Positions 7,834 through 15,536 of a stretch of DNA of 64,000 nt are shown in pieces. Below the pieces are notes generated by a model, which searched no databases, was not told the DNA's origin, and was given only the letters and a program-made list of their open reading frames with translations. Position numbers and translations under genes: made by a program. Origin of the DNA: Solirubrobacterales bacterium (lineage in GTDB: Bacteria; Actinomycetota; Thermoleophilia; Solirubrobacterales; 70-9). Each line of letters starts with the position of its first letter. Positions within the stretch are counted from its first letter, which is position 1. Where the stretch lies: the NCBI GenBank assembly GCA_016712175.1, contig JADJRQ010000001.1, forward strand, positions 1,054,001-1,118,000, read 5' to 3'.

Positions 7834-9039
7834 ATGTTCAATCCAGGGAGGCAACAACTGCGGGAAGATCACGGCCACCGGTTGGCAATTGCCGGATTTG
7901 CCGGGCTGCTCGCGTTCGTGACCGCGTTCGCCTCGAGCCCGGCCATCGGCGCCGGAAATGCGCCGGCCAGCGGGGCGAAGCTGTCGCAATCCGGCAAGAG
8001 CCTGGTCGTTCAGATATCCACCAGTCGCCAGATCGCGTTGACGGGCCTGTCGCGACAGCCGGATCTCAACCAGCCGAAGTCGAAGTATCTCTGCCTCGAG
8101 ATGACCAGGCGCGGAAAGCAGGTCATCTCCCGGATCTGCATCGGAGGCAGGAAAAACTCTCGCCACCGGGTGGGAGTCACCCGGACCAACAAGGCGAACA
8201 GAGTCTTCTCGAAGAACACGATTGCGGCATCGGTCAAGCGGCCATCGAAACGCGAGTTCGTGATTAAGCTCGATCCGGCCGCTGCCCGCCTGCCTCACGG
8301 CCAGTATTCGTGGAGGATCGTGCGCTCGGATGGCGACTGCAAGAACGACTCGACCGATTGCCGCAGCAGCTTTCCGGCCCGGCATCTTGCCCGCTACCGG
8401 ATGCGGGTGATCGAGGCGGTCGGCTGTACCGGTGGCAACGGCGAGTTCGTTACGCACGGTCCGCGCGGACGCAAGCAGATTGCCCTGACCTTCGATGACG
8501 GTCCGAGCGCATACACCCCTCAGGTACTCCACATCCTCAAGGCCCACAAGGTGAAGTCAACATTCTTCGAGGTCGGCCAGGAGATCCAGAGGTATCCGGC
8601 CACCTCCCGCCGCATTCTGGCGCAAGGGCATGAACTCGCCAATCACACGATGCATCACGGCTTGTACCCCGGGGCAGCCGACATCCGCCAGACAAATCAC
8701 GTCATCAAAAAAGCGACCGGATTCAGGCCCTGTCTCTTCCGGCCGCCCGGTGGTGCGGTCAATTCCGGAGTGCTCAGCGCTGCCCGGGCCAACAAGTTGA
8801 AGACCGTGAACTGGGATCGCGATACGAACGACTGGAAGCTCCCCGGTTCCGGATCGATCCTCAACACGATCTCCAGTGCGCGCTCCGGCTCGATCGTCCT
8901 CATGCATGACGGCGGCGGACCAAGGAGCCAGACGGTTGGCGCCCTCGCGGCCGGCATCGAGCGGCTCCAGAGCCGCGGCTACAAGCTGGTCACGGTCTCG
9001 CGGCTACTGGGCAACAAGACGATCTACCGGCCACGGTAG
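7834..9039 (+). CDS. Exported polysaccharide deacetylase (NodB domain)
   Basis: Exported metal-dependent carbohydrate esterase (CE4) of 401 residues, expected to deacetylate peptidoglycan or another cell-wall glycan. A signal peptide lies at about 16-40. An N-terminal domain of unknown type with several Cys residues (about 45-200) precedes the NodB domain (about 212-390). The NodB motifs are in order: TFDDGPS (motif 1, Asp221/Asp222), HTMHH (motif 2, metal ligands His271 and His275), RPPGG (motif 3), NWDRDTNDW (motif 4) and LMHDGG (motif 5), so the active site is complete. ATG 7834 is chosen because the longer frame from 7768 would overlap the divergent gene and add no signal sequence. A bidirectional terminator follows. 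Confidence 0.9.
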   Translation: MFNPGRQQLREDHGHRLAIAGFAGLLAFVTAFASSPAIGAGNAPASGAKLSQSGKSLVVQISTSRQIALTGLSRQPDLNQPKSKYLCLEMTRRGKQVISRICIGGRKNSRHRVGVTRTNKANRVFSKNTIAASVKRPSKREFVIKLDPAAARLPHGQYSWRIVRSDGDCKNDSTDCRSSFPARHLARYRMRVIEAVGCTGGNGEFVTHGPRGRKQIALTFDDGPSAYTPQVLHILKAHKVKSTFFEVGQEIQRYPATSRRILAQGHELANHTMHHGLYPGAADIRQTNHVIKKATGFRPCLFRPPGGAVNSGVLSAARANKLKTVNWDRDTNDWKLPGSGSILNTISSARSGSIVLMHDGGGPRSQTVGALAAGIERLQSRGYKLVTVSRLLGNKTIYRPR

Positions 9040-9053
9040 GCGGGAACAAAAAA

Positions 9054-9073
9054 CGCCCCGCTTTCGCGGGGCG
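9054..9073. terminator. Bidirectional intrinsic terminator
   Basis: A perfect 8-bp stem (CGCCCCGC, loop TTTC, GCGGGGCG) lies between two convergent genes ending at 9039 and 9101. It is preceded by A6 and followed by a pyrimidine-rich CCTTTCATT, so it can serve both strands. Confidence 0.85.
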
Positions 9074-9100
9074 CCTTTCATTCAGCTTTCGACTTCTTGA

Positions 9101-11743
9101 TCAGTGGGGGGGAATGACGGCGTTGAAGTCACCATCCCAGCCGCTGCCGATACATGCTTCGCCACCGCACAGGTCATTGATGTACCCGTTGGGGTCGAAG
9201 AACGTGTTGATCATCTCGACCGGTCCTGCGGCTCCGCGCGGCGCGCCGTGCGGATCCTCCCAGAGGGACGTCGGTGCCAGGTTCGGGATCGGCGGTGTGC
9301 CGGTTCCGATGTTGTCACCACCCAGGTCGGCCGGGTTCGTCCGGAACGGGCCCGTGTCGTAGTAGGCGATGGTGGAGCCGGTGTACGGGTAATCACCCGG
9401 CTTCAGTCGCGGCACGTTCCACAGGTCGTCGTAGTTCGGCCAGCGCTGGTCGTTGATTCCACCGGCATTGGTGACGAATCCGGCGGTCCGGGCCTCGATG
9501 TCACTGGTGAAATTCGAGACCTGATGGTCGCCGACCGCCACGATCAGATTGACCCGGTGCTTGGGGGTGTTCGGCGGCGGGTTGTCCGTCATCCGGTGCG
9601 CGTAACCATTCGGCTCCCCGCGGTCCCAGAGCATCTGGATCAGATTGAGCGCTAGCGGCTGTGACAGCTCGTCCGGGTAGGACCCCTCGAACAGGACGCC
9701 ATAGGCCGGCCAGTCGGTCGACCGGTTCAGCAGGTTCGAGTAGTTCATGCCGCCGACGACCAGTGCCGACTGGGTGAAGTCGGGCGAGAGCGCGGTCAGA
9801 GGACCACCCATGATCGCGCCCTGGCTGGCGCCCAGGTAGTAGACGTGGTCGGTGCGGATTACCGAATCTCCCATGTACTGGAAGTTCGTATCGGTTCCGA
9901 GCCCGTCGGGGTGGTACATCAGCCGGGCGAGGAACAGCTCATTGACCAGGCCCTGCTGGAGCCGGTCCGGCACGACCGCGAAATTGGACAGGTCGGTCAG
10001 TGCCCCGGCCACACTGGGCAGGTCCTCGCTCGCCATTCCGATCTCGTCGGTGGCGCAGGAGATCATCGAGTGATCCTGGGCGAGGTTCGGGCCGATGCTT
10101 CCGGTGACCTGGCCGGCGGTACCGAGGAGACCGTGCCCGAAGACCATCGGACGCAGCTTCGGCGGATTCGGCCCGGTCACGCCGACGGGCGGCACGATGC
10201 ATTCGAACTTGGCCTGGTAATCGCCATTGCGCGTCGGCTTGCCGTTCGCGTCGAGGTCGAACACTCCACCCGGCTGACAGCCGTTGGTCAGGAAGCAGGG
10301 CACCGTGTACGTGCCCTTGATGTGACGGGCAATGTTCCCGTTCAGGCCACCGGCGGTTGGATTGGTGATGGTGAAGGCGGGGGCGTCGCCCTGGACGACC
10401 TTGTCGCCCATGGTCGTGGCACCGATGTCCGCGAAGGCATCGTCACGCATGCTGAGCGCACGCTCGTAGTTGTTCTCGTCGCTGGCGACCGTGAAGTCCC
10501 AGGTGAGGTACAGCTCGGAGCGCTTTACCCCGGCGCCCTTGAGAGTGTCGAAGAGGCCTTCGTAGTGATCACGACGTGCATTGACCTCGGCCTGGTCCGA
10601 CGGCAGGTCATCCCTGTAGTAACGGAAGGCCGACGGCGGAGTGAGAGCCCCGCCGGAGCCGTTGGTCAGGTTGCGCAGGGCGACGATGTAGTGGCCCTTC
10701 GGCTTGAAGTTCTGCGACGGGCTGATCATCAATGCCGCCTTGTTCTGATCGCCCGCGTTCGAGTCGATCTGGGCCCAGATCGGCCAGCGCTTCCCGGTGT
10801 CGGCGTCGATCACGATGACCCGCTGATCGGCCTCTTCGTAACGGCCGAGGTGATCGAGCGGCACCATGTCGTTCGCCGCTACGTCTGCGGCGGTGTCGAT
10901 GCCCGGAACCTTGAGGAGGATCCCCTGTCCCTGACTGAAACCGTCCGAGGTCTTGAAACCTGCGGGACTGATCGGTGTGCCACCCACGTTCTTCGGCATG
11001 CCGCCGGAGGTGAAGTTGATGCGCTTCCCGGTTGGGCTCGAGGCGTCGGCCTTGGTGTAGTAGTCGTTCGGGAAAGGCAGCATGCAGAGCCCTTCCTTCG
11101 GCTGCGCGATGAAGTCACACTCGGGCTTGCTCAGGTTGACCGGGGGCAGCGCGCAGGCCGGGAGGGTCCGCTCCATGTCGGCCGAGCTGGTCGACACATT
11201 CCCCTTGGTCTTGCCGGTGGCGGCAATCGTGCGGGAAGCACAGGTGGATGCGGCCGTCTTTGCCGCGTCGGTCAGTGGCATCGTGACAACCCGCTTCTTC
11301 TTCCTGTTGAACCTCACGACCTTCCGGGCCGAAATCGTCGTCTCGCCTTCGTCAAAGGAGGTCGACTTGACCTTGACCTTGACTCTCATCTTCTTGTTCG
11401 CGGCAACCCGGACCTTGACGCCCTCGCCCGTGAGCGCGGACTGGTCGGCGCTGAGAATTACAACCTTTGGCCTGGGCTTCTTGCGGCGTTCGGCCCGGCG
11501 CTTTGCGTGGCGCTTGGCGGCCTTCCGGCGTTTTTTCGCGCGCTTCTTGGCAGCCTTCTTCCTTGCCGCCTTCTTCGCCCTCTTTCTCTTGGCCTTTTTC
11601 TTCTTGGCTTTCTTTGAGATCGAAATCGACGCGTCGCCGCCCGAGGCGGACTGGCCAGCGGCTGCTCCGCCCGCAGCTAGCGAAAGAGCAAGGGCCAGAC
11701 TGATGATCCAGGCGGTGATTGAACGCAACGTGATTCGTCTCAA
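9101..11743 (-). CDS. Exported lipase-like alpha/beta-hydrolase with basic N-terminal segment
   Basis: Exported protein of 880 residues. A signal peptide (about 1-30) is followed by an extraordinary basic segment (about 43-93) made almost entirely of Lys, Arg and Ala (KKAKKKKAKRKR and similar). Next comes a beta-rich region with more KVKVK patterns, then a large catalytic region. The latter begins with PFPNDYYT...GKRINF, a feature of VolA-like exported lipases, and carries a GHGLLG oxyanion-type loop and the nucleophile elbow GASQG with Ser640. Late His/Asp partners are plausible (VAVGDHQV) but not proven. The TTG start at 11743 is supported by GGAGG eight bases upstream. Substrate is unknown; a phospholipid or acyl-ester hydrolase is most likely. 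Confidence 0.78.
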   Translation of the reverse strand: MRRITLRSITAWIISLALALSLAAGGAAAGQSASGGDASISISKKAKKKKAKRKRAKKAARKKAAKKRAKKRRKAAKRHAKRRAERRKKPRPKVVILSADQSALTGEGVKVRVAANKKMRVKVKVKSTSFDEGETTISARKVVRFNRKKKRVVTMPLTDAAKTAASTCASRTIAATGKTKGNVSTSSADMERTLPACALPPVNLSKPECDFIAQPKEGLCMLPFPNDYYTKADASSPTGKRINFTSGGMPKNVGGTPISPAGFKTSDGFSQGQGILLKVPGIDTAADVAANDMVPLDHLGRYEEADQRVIVIDADTGKRWPIWAQIDSNAGDQNKAALMISPSQNFKPKGHYIVALRNLTNGSGGALTPPSAFRYYRDDLPSDQAEVNARRDHYEGLFDTLKGAGVKRSELYLTWDFTVASDENNYERALSMRDDAFADIGATTMGDKVVQGDAPAFTITNPTAGGLNGNIARHIKGTYTVPCFLTNGCQPGGVFDLDANGKPTRNGDYQAKFECIVPPVGVTGPNPPKLRPMVFGHGLLGTAGQVTGSIGPNLAQDHSMISCATDEIGMASEDLPSVAGALTDLSNFAVVPDRLQQGLVNELFLARLMYHPDGLGTDTNFQYMGDSVIRTDHVYYLGASQGAIMGGPLTALSPDFTQSALVVGGMNYSNLLNRSTDWPAYGVLFEGSYPDELSQPLALNLIQMLWDRGEPNGYAHRMTDNPPPNTPKHRVNLIVAVGDHQVSNFTSDIEARTAGFVTNAGGINDQRWPNYDDLWNVPRLKPGDYPYTGSTIAYYDTGPFRTNPADLGGDNIGTGTPPIPNLAPTSLWEDPHGAPRGAAGPVEMINTFFDPNGYINDLCGGEACIGSGWDGDFNAVIPPH

Positions 11744-12002
11744 GGTTTCCTCCCACGGAAAAATTCAACAAGTTTGGTACTTCTCCCTGACTCAAGGCTA
11801 ACACGGCAGGGACCTTCCGTGTCTGGGGTCACAAAGCCCGGTAGCCGGATCGCAAGTGAACGAAACCTTGCTTTTGGTGGCTTTCGTGGGGTGCCGACGT
11901 ACCGGCCCTGCGATGGTGTGGGGACTGGAGACAGGCGGTGCCGAGCGCCCCGCGCCGGAATCCGTCCGCACCGAACCCGACCCAGCCGTGTTCCAGACTT
12001 AG

Positions 12003-13199
12003 ATGACTATCAAGGCCAGCCGGCGATTTCCGGCATCAGCATTGACTTTGGCGCTGCTTTTGATGGCGGCGCTGCTCTTCACCCCTGCTCCGAAGGCGGC
12101 CGCTTCGCCGTTCGACCGGCACGGAATGTGGATCTGGTACATCAGCAGTTCTGAAGGCGGCGATCTCACAAAGATCATCAAGCGGGCCAGGCAGACCGGA
12201 ATCAGGACGCTGTACGTCAAGTCGGGTGACGGCACAGGCACCTGGAGCCAGTTCAACAAGACCACCATTCGGCGTTTTCACCGGGCCGGTCTCAAGGTCT
12301 GTGGCTGGCAGTACGTGTACGGCAAGAAGCCAGGGCGCGAAGCCAGGGTCTCCGCCGCAGCCAAGCGGCGCGGTGCCGACTGTTTCGTGATCGACGCCGA
12401 AAGCGAGTACGAAGGCAACTATTCCGGCGCCGACCGCTACATCCGCAAGCTGCGTGGTGCCGTCGGCAAGCGCTTTCCCATCGCGCTGAGCACCTTCCCT
12501 TACGGGCACTACCACCCGGCCTTCCCCTATTCAGTGTTCCTCGGACCGGGCGCCGCTTCGGCCAACATGCCCCAGGTCTACTGGGACGCGATCGGCGACA
12601 CCGTCCGCGAGGCCATTGGCATCACCTGGCTCGACAACGATCTTTACGAGCGTCAGATCTACCCGGTGGGGCAGACGTACCAGAACCCCCGAGCCAAGGA
12701 ACTGATTGCTTTCCGGCGCTATGCCGAGAGCTACGGCACGGCGCCGAGCTGGTGGTCGTGGCAGGAAACCAACAAACGCGAGTGGAAAACGCTCGGCCGG
12801 TCCCTGCCCGGACCGTACAAGCGCTACCAGCGCGTCCGGGACAAGCCGACGATGAAGAGCGGCAGTCGTGGCGACATGGTGGTCTGGCTGCAGCAGCATC
12901 TGAATGGCGCCGGCATCAAGGTGCCAGTCACCGGAATCTACGATCGAAAGACGATCCGCGGAGTCAAGAAGTTCCAGGGCCGGCGTGGTCTTGGGGCAGA
13001 CGGCGTTTCCGGAACCCAGACCTGGAACCGCCTGCTCAAGGTGAAGCCGGTGCGAGTGCGCTGGTCCGGCAGTCGCTCAAAGAGGCGCGGGGCCGGCATC
13101 TCCGCCACGACTTCATCCGCTCCACTCTCGGCCAATCTGCCGATGAAGCGGAACGAACTGGCCGGAGCCGAAAACGGCGCCGGCGCTCCGTCCAGGTGA
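12003..13199 (+). CDS. Exported peptidoglycan-binding protein with glycoside-hydrolase-like domain
   Basis: Exported protein of 398 residues. A signal peptide ends near KAAAS (about 35). Residues 38-265 form a TIM-barrel-like domain that starts GMWIWY and contains LYVKSGDG, DAESEYEG and PQVYWDA, resembling DUF1906/GH25-like domains of wall-associated proteins. Acidic residues in DAESE are candidate catalytic positions but this is unproven. A PG_binding_1 domain follows (about 282-345: GSRGDMVVWLQQHLN...VKKFQGRRGLGADGVSGTQTW), which should hold the protein on peptidoglycan. The last 45 residues are basic and low-complexity. The gene is alone; the 259-base gap upstream shows no strong promoter that I can identify. 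Confidence 0.85.
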   Translation: MTIKASRRFPASALTLALLLMAALLFTPAPKAAASPFDRHGMWIWYISSSEGGDLTKIIKRARQTGIRTLYVKSGDGTGTWSQFNKTTIRRFHRAGLKVCGWQYVYGKKPGREARVSAAAKRRGADCFVIDAESEYEGNYSGADRYIRKLRGAVGKRFPIALSTFPYGHYHPAFPYSVFLGPGAASANMPQVYWDAIGDTVREAIGITWLDNDLYERQIYPVGQTYQNPRAKELIAFRRYAESYGTAPSWWSWQETNKREWKTLGRSLPGPYKRYQRVRDKPTMKSGSRGDMVVWLQQHLNGAGIKVPVTGIYDRKTIRGVKKFQGRRGLGADGVSGTQTWNRLLKVKPVRVRWSGSRSKRRGAGISATTSSAPLSANLPMKRNELAGAENGAGAPSR

Positions 13200-13207
13200 C
13201 CCTTCGC

Positions 13208-14062
13208 CTAACGGGCGATCCTGGTGTGAAGCTGGCCCAGCTGGGGTGAGGCTACGGTGACGTCGTCGCCGTCCTCGAGCCAGACCCAGGGCTTGCGGGC
13301 CATGCCGACTCCCGAGGGGGTACCGGTCGAGATGATGTCGCCGGCCTCAAGGGTCATCCAGGCGGAGATCCGGCTGATCAGTTCGGGGATCGAAAAGATC
13401 AGGTCGTCGGTGCTCGAGTTCTGCATTTCCTCGCCGTTCAGGATGAGGGAAATGCCGATCTGGTCGTGCGGCCCGGCTTCGTCGGGGGTGATCAGCGCCG
13501 GGCCGCAGGGGGCCGAGCCGTCGAAGACCTTGCCGGCCATCCACTGGGAGGTGAGGCCCTGGAGGTCGCGGGCCGAGAGGTCGTTCAAGAGGGTGTAGCC
13601 GGCGACGTGGTCGAGTGCGTCCTCGACCGGTACTTCTTTCGCTTTGCGCCCGATCACCACGGCGACTTCGGCTTCGTAGTCGACCTTGGTGCTCGCGGCC
13701 GGCAGGTTGACCGTGCTGCCATCGCCGACCAGCGCGTTCCGGTACTTGCCGAAGATGATCGGGGCGTTCGGCAGGTCCTGGCCCGTCTCCTCGGCGTGCT
13801 TCTTGTAGTTCAGGCCGATGCAGATGATCTTGTCCGGGTCGGGGACCGGAGTGAGGATCGTGACCGAAGCGGGATCGACCGGCTCAACTGACGTCCCGGC
13901 TTTGATTCGCTGGCCAACCTCGGCGATCCGGTCTTCGTGGATCAGTTCACGCAGGCTGGAACGGGTCGGGTGGTCGATCGTTTCCCAGGCGTCGTAGATG
14001 CCGTCAGGGGTGAGTACGCCGGCCCGCGGCCCGTTGTCTGATTCAAAAGTGACGAGTTGCAT
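13208..14062 (-). CDS. Fumarylacetoacetate hydrolase family protein
   Basis: Cytosolic enzyme of 284 residues in the FAH superfamily, which hydrolyses or decarboxylates beta-diketo acids and hydrates 2-oxopent-4-enoates in aromatic catabolism. It shows the family layout: a small N-terminal lobe (LVTFESDNGPRAGVL) and the FAH domain from about residue 78, with CIGLNYKKHAEE, the metal-ligand region DYEAEVAVVIG, GYTLLNDLSARD and ISTGTPSGVG near the C-terminus. The substrate cannot be told from sequence. Convergent with the upstream plus-strand gene (8-base gap). No aromatic-degradation partners lie nearby. Confidence 0.92.
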   Translation of the reverse strand: MQLVTFESDNGPRAGVLTPDGIYDAWETIDHPTRSSLRELIHEDRIAEVGQRIKAGTSVEPVDPASVTILTPVPDPDKIICIGLNYKKHAEETGQDLPNAPIIFGKYRNALVGDGSTVNLPAASTKVDYEAEVAVVIGRKAKEVPVEDALDHVAGYTLLNDLSARDLQGLTSQWMAGKVFDGSAPCGPALITPDEAGPHDQIGISLILNGEEMQNSSTDDLIFSIPELISRISAWMTLEAGDIISTGTPSGVGMARKPWVWLEDGDDVTVASPQLGQLHTRIAR

Positions 14063-14092
14063 GGGGCCAGCTTATGGATTCAGGGCACTGTC

Positions 14093-14122
14093 CTGACAGG
14101 AAACGCAGCTACTTGCGATAAT
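14093..14122 (+). promoter_or_regulatory. Likely tRNA-Asp promoter
   Basis: CTGACA (14093-14098) and GATAAT (14117-14122) are separated by 18 bases and resemble sigma-70-type -35 and -10 elements. They lie about 33 bases upstream of the tRNA-Asp gene. Confidence 0.6.
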
Positions 14123-14154
14123 CCCGACTCGCCGGTTTGACCCGGCTGCTCCAC

Positions 14155-14228
14155 GGGGGCGTAGCTCAGTTGGTTAGAGCGCTGGCCTGTCACGCCAGAG
14201 GCCGCGGGTTCAAGTCCCGTCGCTCCCG
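14155..14228 (+). tRNA. tRNA-Asp (anticodon GTC)
   Basis: Complete 74-base cloverleaf. The acceptor arm GGGGGCG (14155-14161) pairs with CGCTCCC (14221-14227) with one G-U pair. The D-arm is GCTC...GAGC, the anticodon arm CTGGC-CTGTCAC-GCCAG has GTC at 14189-14191, and the T-arm is GCGGG-TTCAAGT-CCCGT. The discriminator base is G, as expected for tRNA-Asp. CCA is not encoded. The region just downstream holds gene debris and a toxin-antitoxin pair, as often seen at tRNA integration sites. Confidence 0.97.
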
Positions 14229-14248
14229 CTTCAGTCCCAGGTGGCCGG

Positions 14249-14434
14249 GTGGTCCGCTACGGCCACCTGCGGCCCGTCGAGACCGACCAGGCCCAGGCGG
14301 TCGCTTACGGGATCAGCGCCGTCCCGACGTTCGTAGTCAACGGCAAATACGGAGTCTCCGGAGCCCAGGCGCCAGAGACCTTCGTTGACGTGTTCAGGAA
14401 AGTCACGGAGGAGGGCGCCGAAGCGCCCTCCTGA
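14249..14434 (+). pseudogene. C-terminal fragment of a DsbA/FrnE-family oxidoreductase
   Basis: About 60 codons match only the last part of a DsbA-like (FrnE / 2-hydroxychromene-2-carboxylate isomerase type) protein: a helix ending AVAYGIS, the cis-Pro strand AVPTFVVNGKYGVSGAQ, and a closing helix ETFVDVFRKVTEE. The thioredoxin-fold start and the CXXC-type active site are absent because the tRNA-Asp gene lies directly upstream (20 bases). The terminator hairpin overlaps its final codons. It looks like a remnant left when sequence was inserted or deleted at the tRNA. Confidence 0.7.
14410..14431 (+). terminator. Intrinsic-type hairpin after DsbA fragment
   Basis: A perfect 9-bp stem (GGAGGGCGC, loop CGAA, GCGCCCTCC) overlaps the last codons of the DsbA fragment. 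It is followed by CTGATTACTT, a weak T-rich tail. It may terminate read-through from the tRNA-Asp transcript. Confidence 0.65.
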
Positions 14435-14538
14435 TTACTTCCTGAAAAACGGGGGGGGGAGAGAGTTTTCGCTCCCCGGCCCTTACCGCAATAGGCGACG
14501 GATTTCGTCCGCTTGTTCTATGTCGAGGAGGGAACTTG

Positions 14539-14814
14539 ATGTCTGGCGTTGGTGATGGTCGGAAAGTCTGTCTCGAAGTCACTGACTTCCCTCGGGGTGA
14601 CCGCTCCTGGCTCTTAGAGAAGGCGCAGGTAATCGAGGACGCCATGAGTGAGCGGCTGGATGAGGCACTCCTCTGGCATAAGGTCGTCGCGGAACCGGAG
14701 TTCGACGGGTTCCGGGTGCTCTTCGAGTTCGATCCGGGCAATGGTGAGTTGGATCCGTCGGTGCCGGAGACCCTCGTCGGGATCATCCGCGACGTGACTG
14801 GCGACCTTGCTTAG
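14539..14814 (+). CDS. Small orphan protein, unknown
   Basis: Protein of 91 residues without a recognised family. ATG 14539 is chosen over TTG 14536 because GGAGGG at 14527-14532 sits six bases upstream of it. The sequence is acidic and soluble (SGVGDGRKVCLEVTDFPRGD...LEKAQVIEDAMSERLDEALLW), with a predicted alpha/beta pattern and no signal peptide or membrane segment. It lies between the tRNA-Asp gene and a toxin-antitoxin pair, in what appears to be a small accessory patch. The good ribosome binding site supports it. Confidence 0.6.
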   Translation: MSGVGDGRKVCLEVTDFPRGDRSWLLEKAQVIEDAMSERLDEALLWHKVVAEPEFDGFRVLFEFDPGNGELDPSVPETLVGIIRDVTGDLA

Positions 14815-14844
14815 CCAATATGAGACCAGAAGCCGACTTGAGCA

Positions 14845-14862
14845 TGTATCACGGGTGATACA
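14845..14862. promoter_or_regulatory. Palindromic operator of toxin-antitoxin operon
   Basis: TGTATCAC-GG-GTGATACA is a perfect 8-bp inverted repeat with a 2-base centre, ending eight bases before the antitoxin ATG. Its size and place match the autoregulatory sites bound by Phd/VapB-type antitoxins and their toxin complexes. Confidence 0.75.
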
Positions 14863-14870
14863 CTGGCTCT

Positions 14871-15116
14871 ATGGAACGAGTCAGCGTGAGGGACATCCGG
14901 AATCGCGGCGGCAGAGTGCTTGATCGGGTTCAGCGCGGCGAGCGGGTGATCGTCACTCGCGACGGTGAGGACGTGGCCGAACTCAGGCCCGTCCGGGGTG
15001 GCCTTTCGGCCGAGGCGCTGACCTCACGTTGGCGAAACCTTCCTCCGGTTGATTTCGAATCAATGCGCCGGGATACCGATGAAGTGTTCGACCCGGACCT
15101 CCAGAACACCCGATGA
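14871..15116 (+). CDS. Phd/YefM-type antitoxin
   Basis: Antitoxin of 81 residues. The N-terminal half (MERVSVRDIRNRGGRVLDRVQRGERVIVTRDGEDVAEL, read in overlapping parts) is the canonical Phd/YefM dimerisation and DNA-binding fold, with the VTRDGxxVAEL signature. The C-terminal 35 residues, rich in Arg and acidic residues (RRDTDEVFDPDL), should bind and neutralise the toxin. The stop overlaps the toxin start by 4 bases (ATGA), so the pair is translationally coupled. A perfect palindrome just upstream is the likely autoregulatory site. Confidence 0.9.
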   Translation: MERVSVRDIRNRGGRVLDRVQRGERVIVTRDGEDVAELRPVRGGLSAEALTSRWRNLPPVDFESMRRDTDEVFDPDLQNTR

Positions 15117-15511
15117 CCCGGGACGAGGAAGGCATTCTCGACACCTCTGCGGTAATTCTGCTTGGGAAGATCGATCCTGCCCTGCTCCCGGAATTGCCTC
15201 GGATAACCACGCTTACGCTGGCTGAGCTGGCGGTAGGCCCACCGGTCGCAAAGGACGAGACAGAACGTCTTGCCCGCCAGGCTCGCCTTCTTCAGGCCGA
15301 GGCTGATTTCGATCCGATTCCCTTCGACGACCTTGCTGCCCGTACCTTCGGGTCGGTCGCGGCGAACCTTCGTCAAATGGGTAGAAAGACCTCCGCGAGA
15401 ACATTCGACTCCTTGATTGCCGCCGTGGCCGTTTCGAGGGGTCTTCCTCTATATACGGCAAACCTTCGCGACTTCGACGGGATCGAATCTCTCGCCCTTC
15501 GACAGGTCTGA
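15113..15511 (+). CDS. VapC-type PIN-domain toxin
   Basis: PIN-domain ribonuclease toxin of 132 residues. The first acidic residue lies in GILDTSAVI (Asp10), the second in LTLAELAVG (Glu), and the third in ARTFDSLIAAVAV (Asp), which stands in for the usual DALIAA. A final YTANLRDFDGI provides the fourth acidic position. All are expected to bind Mg2+ and cut RNA, typically initiator tRNA or another structured RNA in VapC toxins. It overlaps the antitoxin by 4 bases. Its location beside tRNA-Asp suggests acquisition as part of a small island. Confidence 0.92.
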   Translation: MTRDEEGILDTSAVILLGKIDPALLPELPRITTLTLAELAVGPPVAKDETERLARQARLLQAEADFDPIPFDDLAARTFGSVAANLRQMGRKTSARTFDSLIAAVAVSRGLPLYTANLRDFDGIESLALRQV

Positions 15512-15536
15512 ACCCTGCCTCCACTAGCGAGGGTCG

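Noticed and set aside
9845..11617. 590-codon open frame on the plus strand
   Set aside because: Antisense to the lipase-like gene; no recognisable domain and composition biased by codon-position shadowing.
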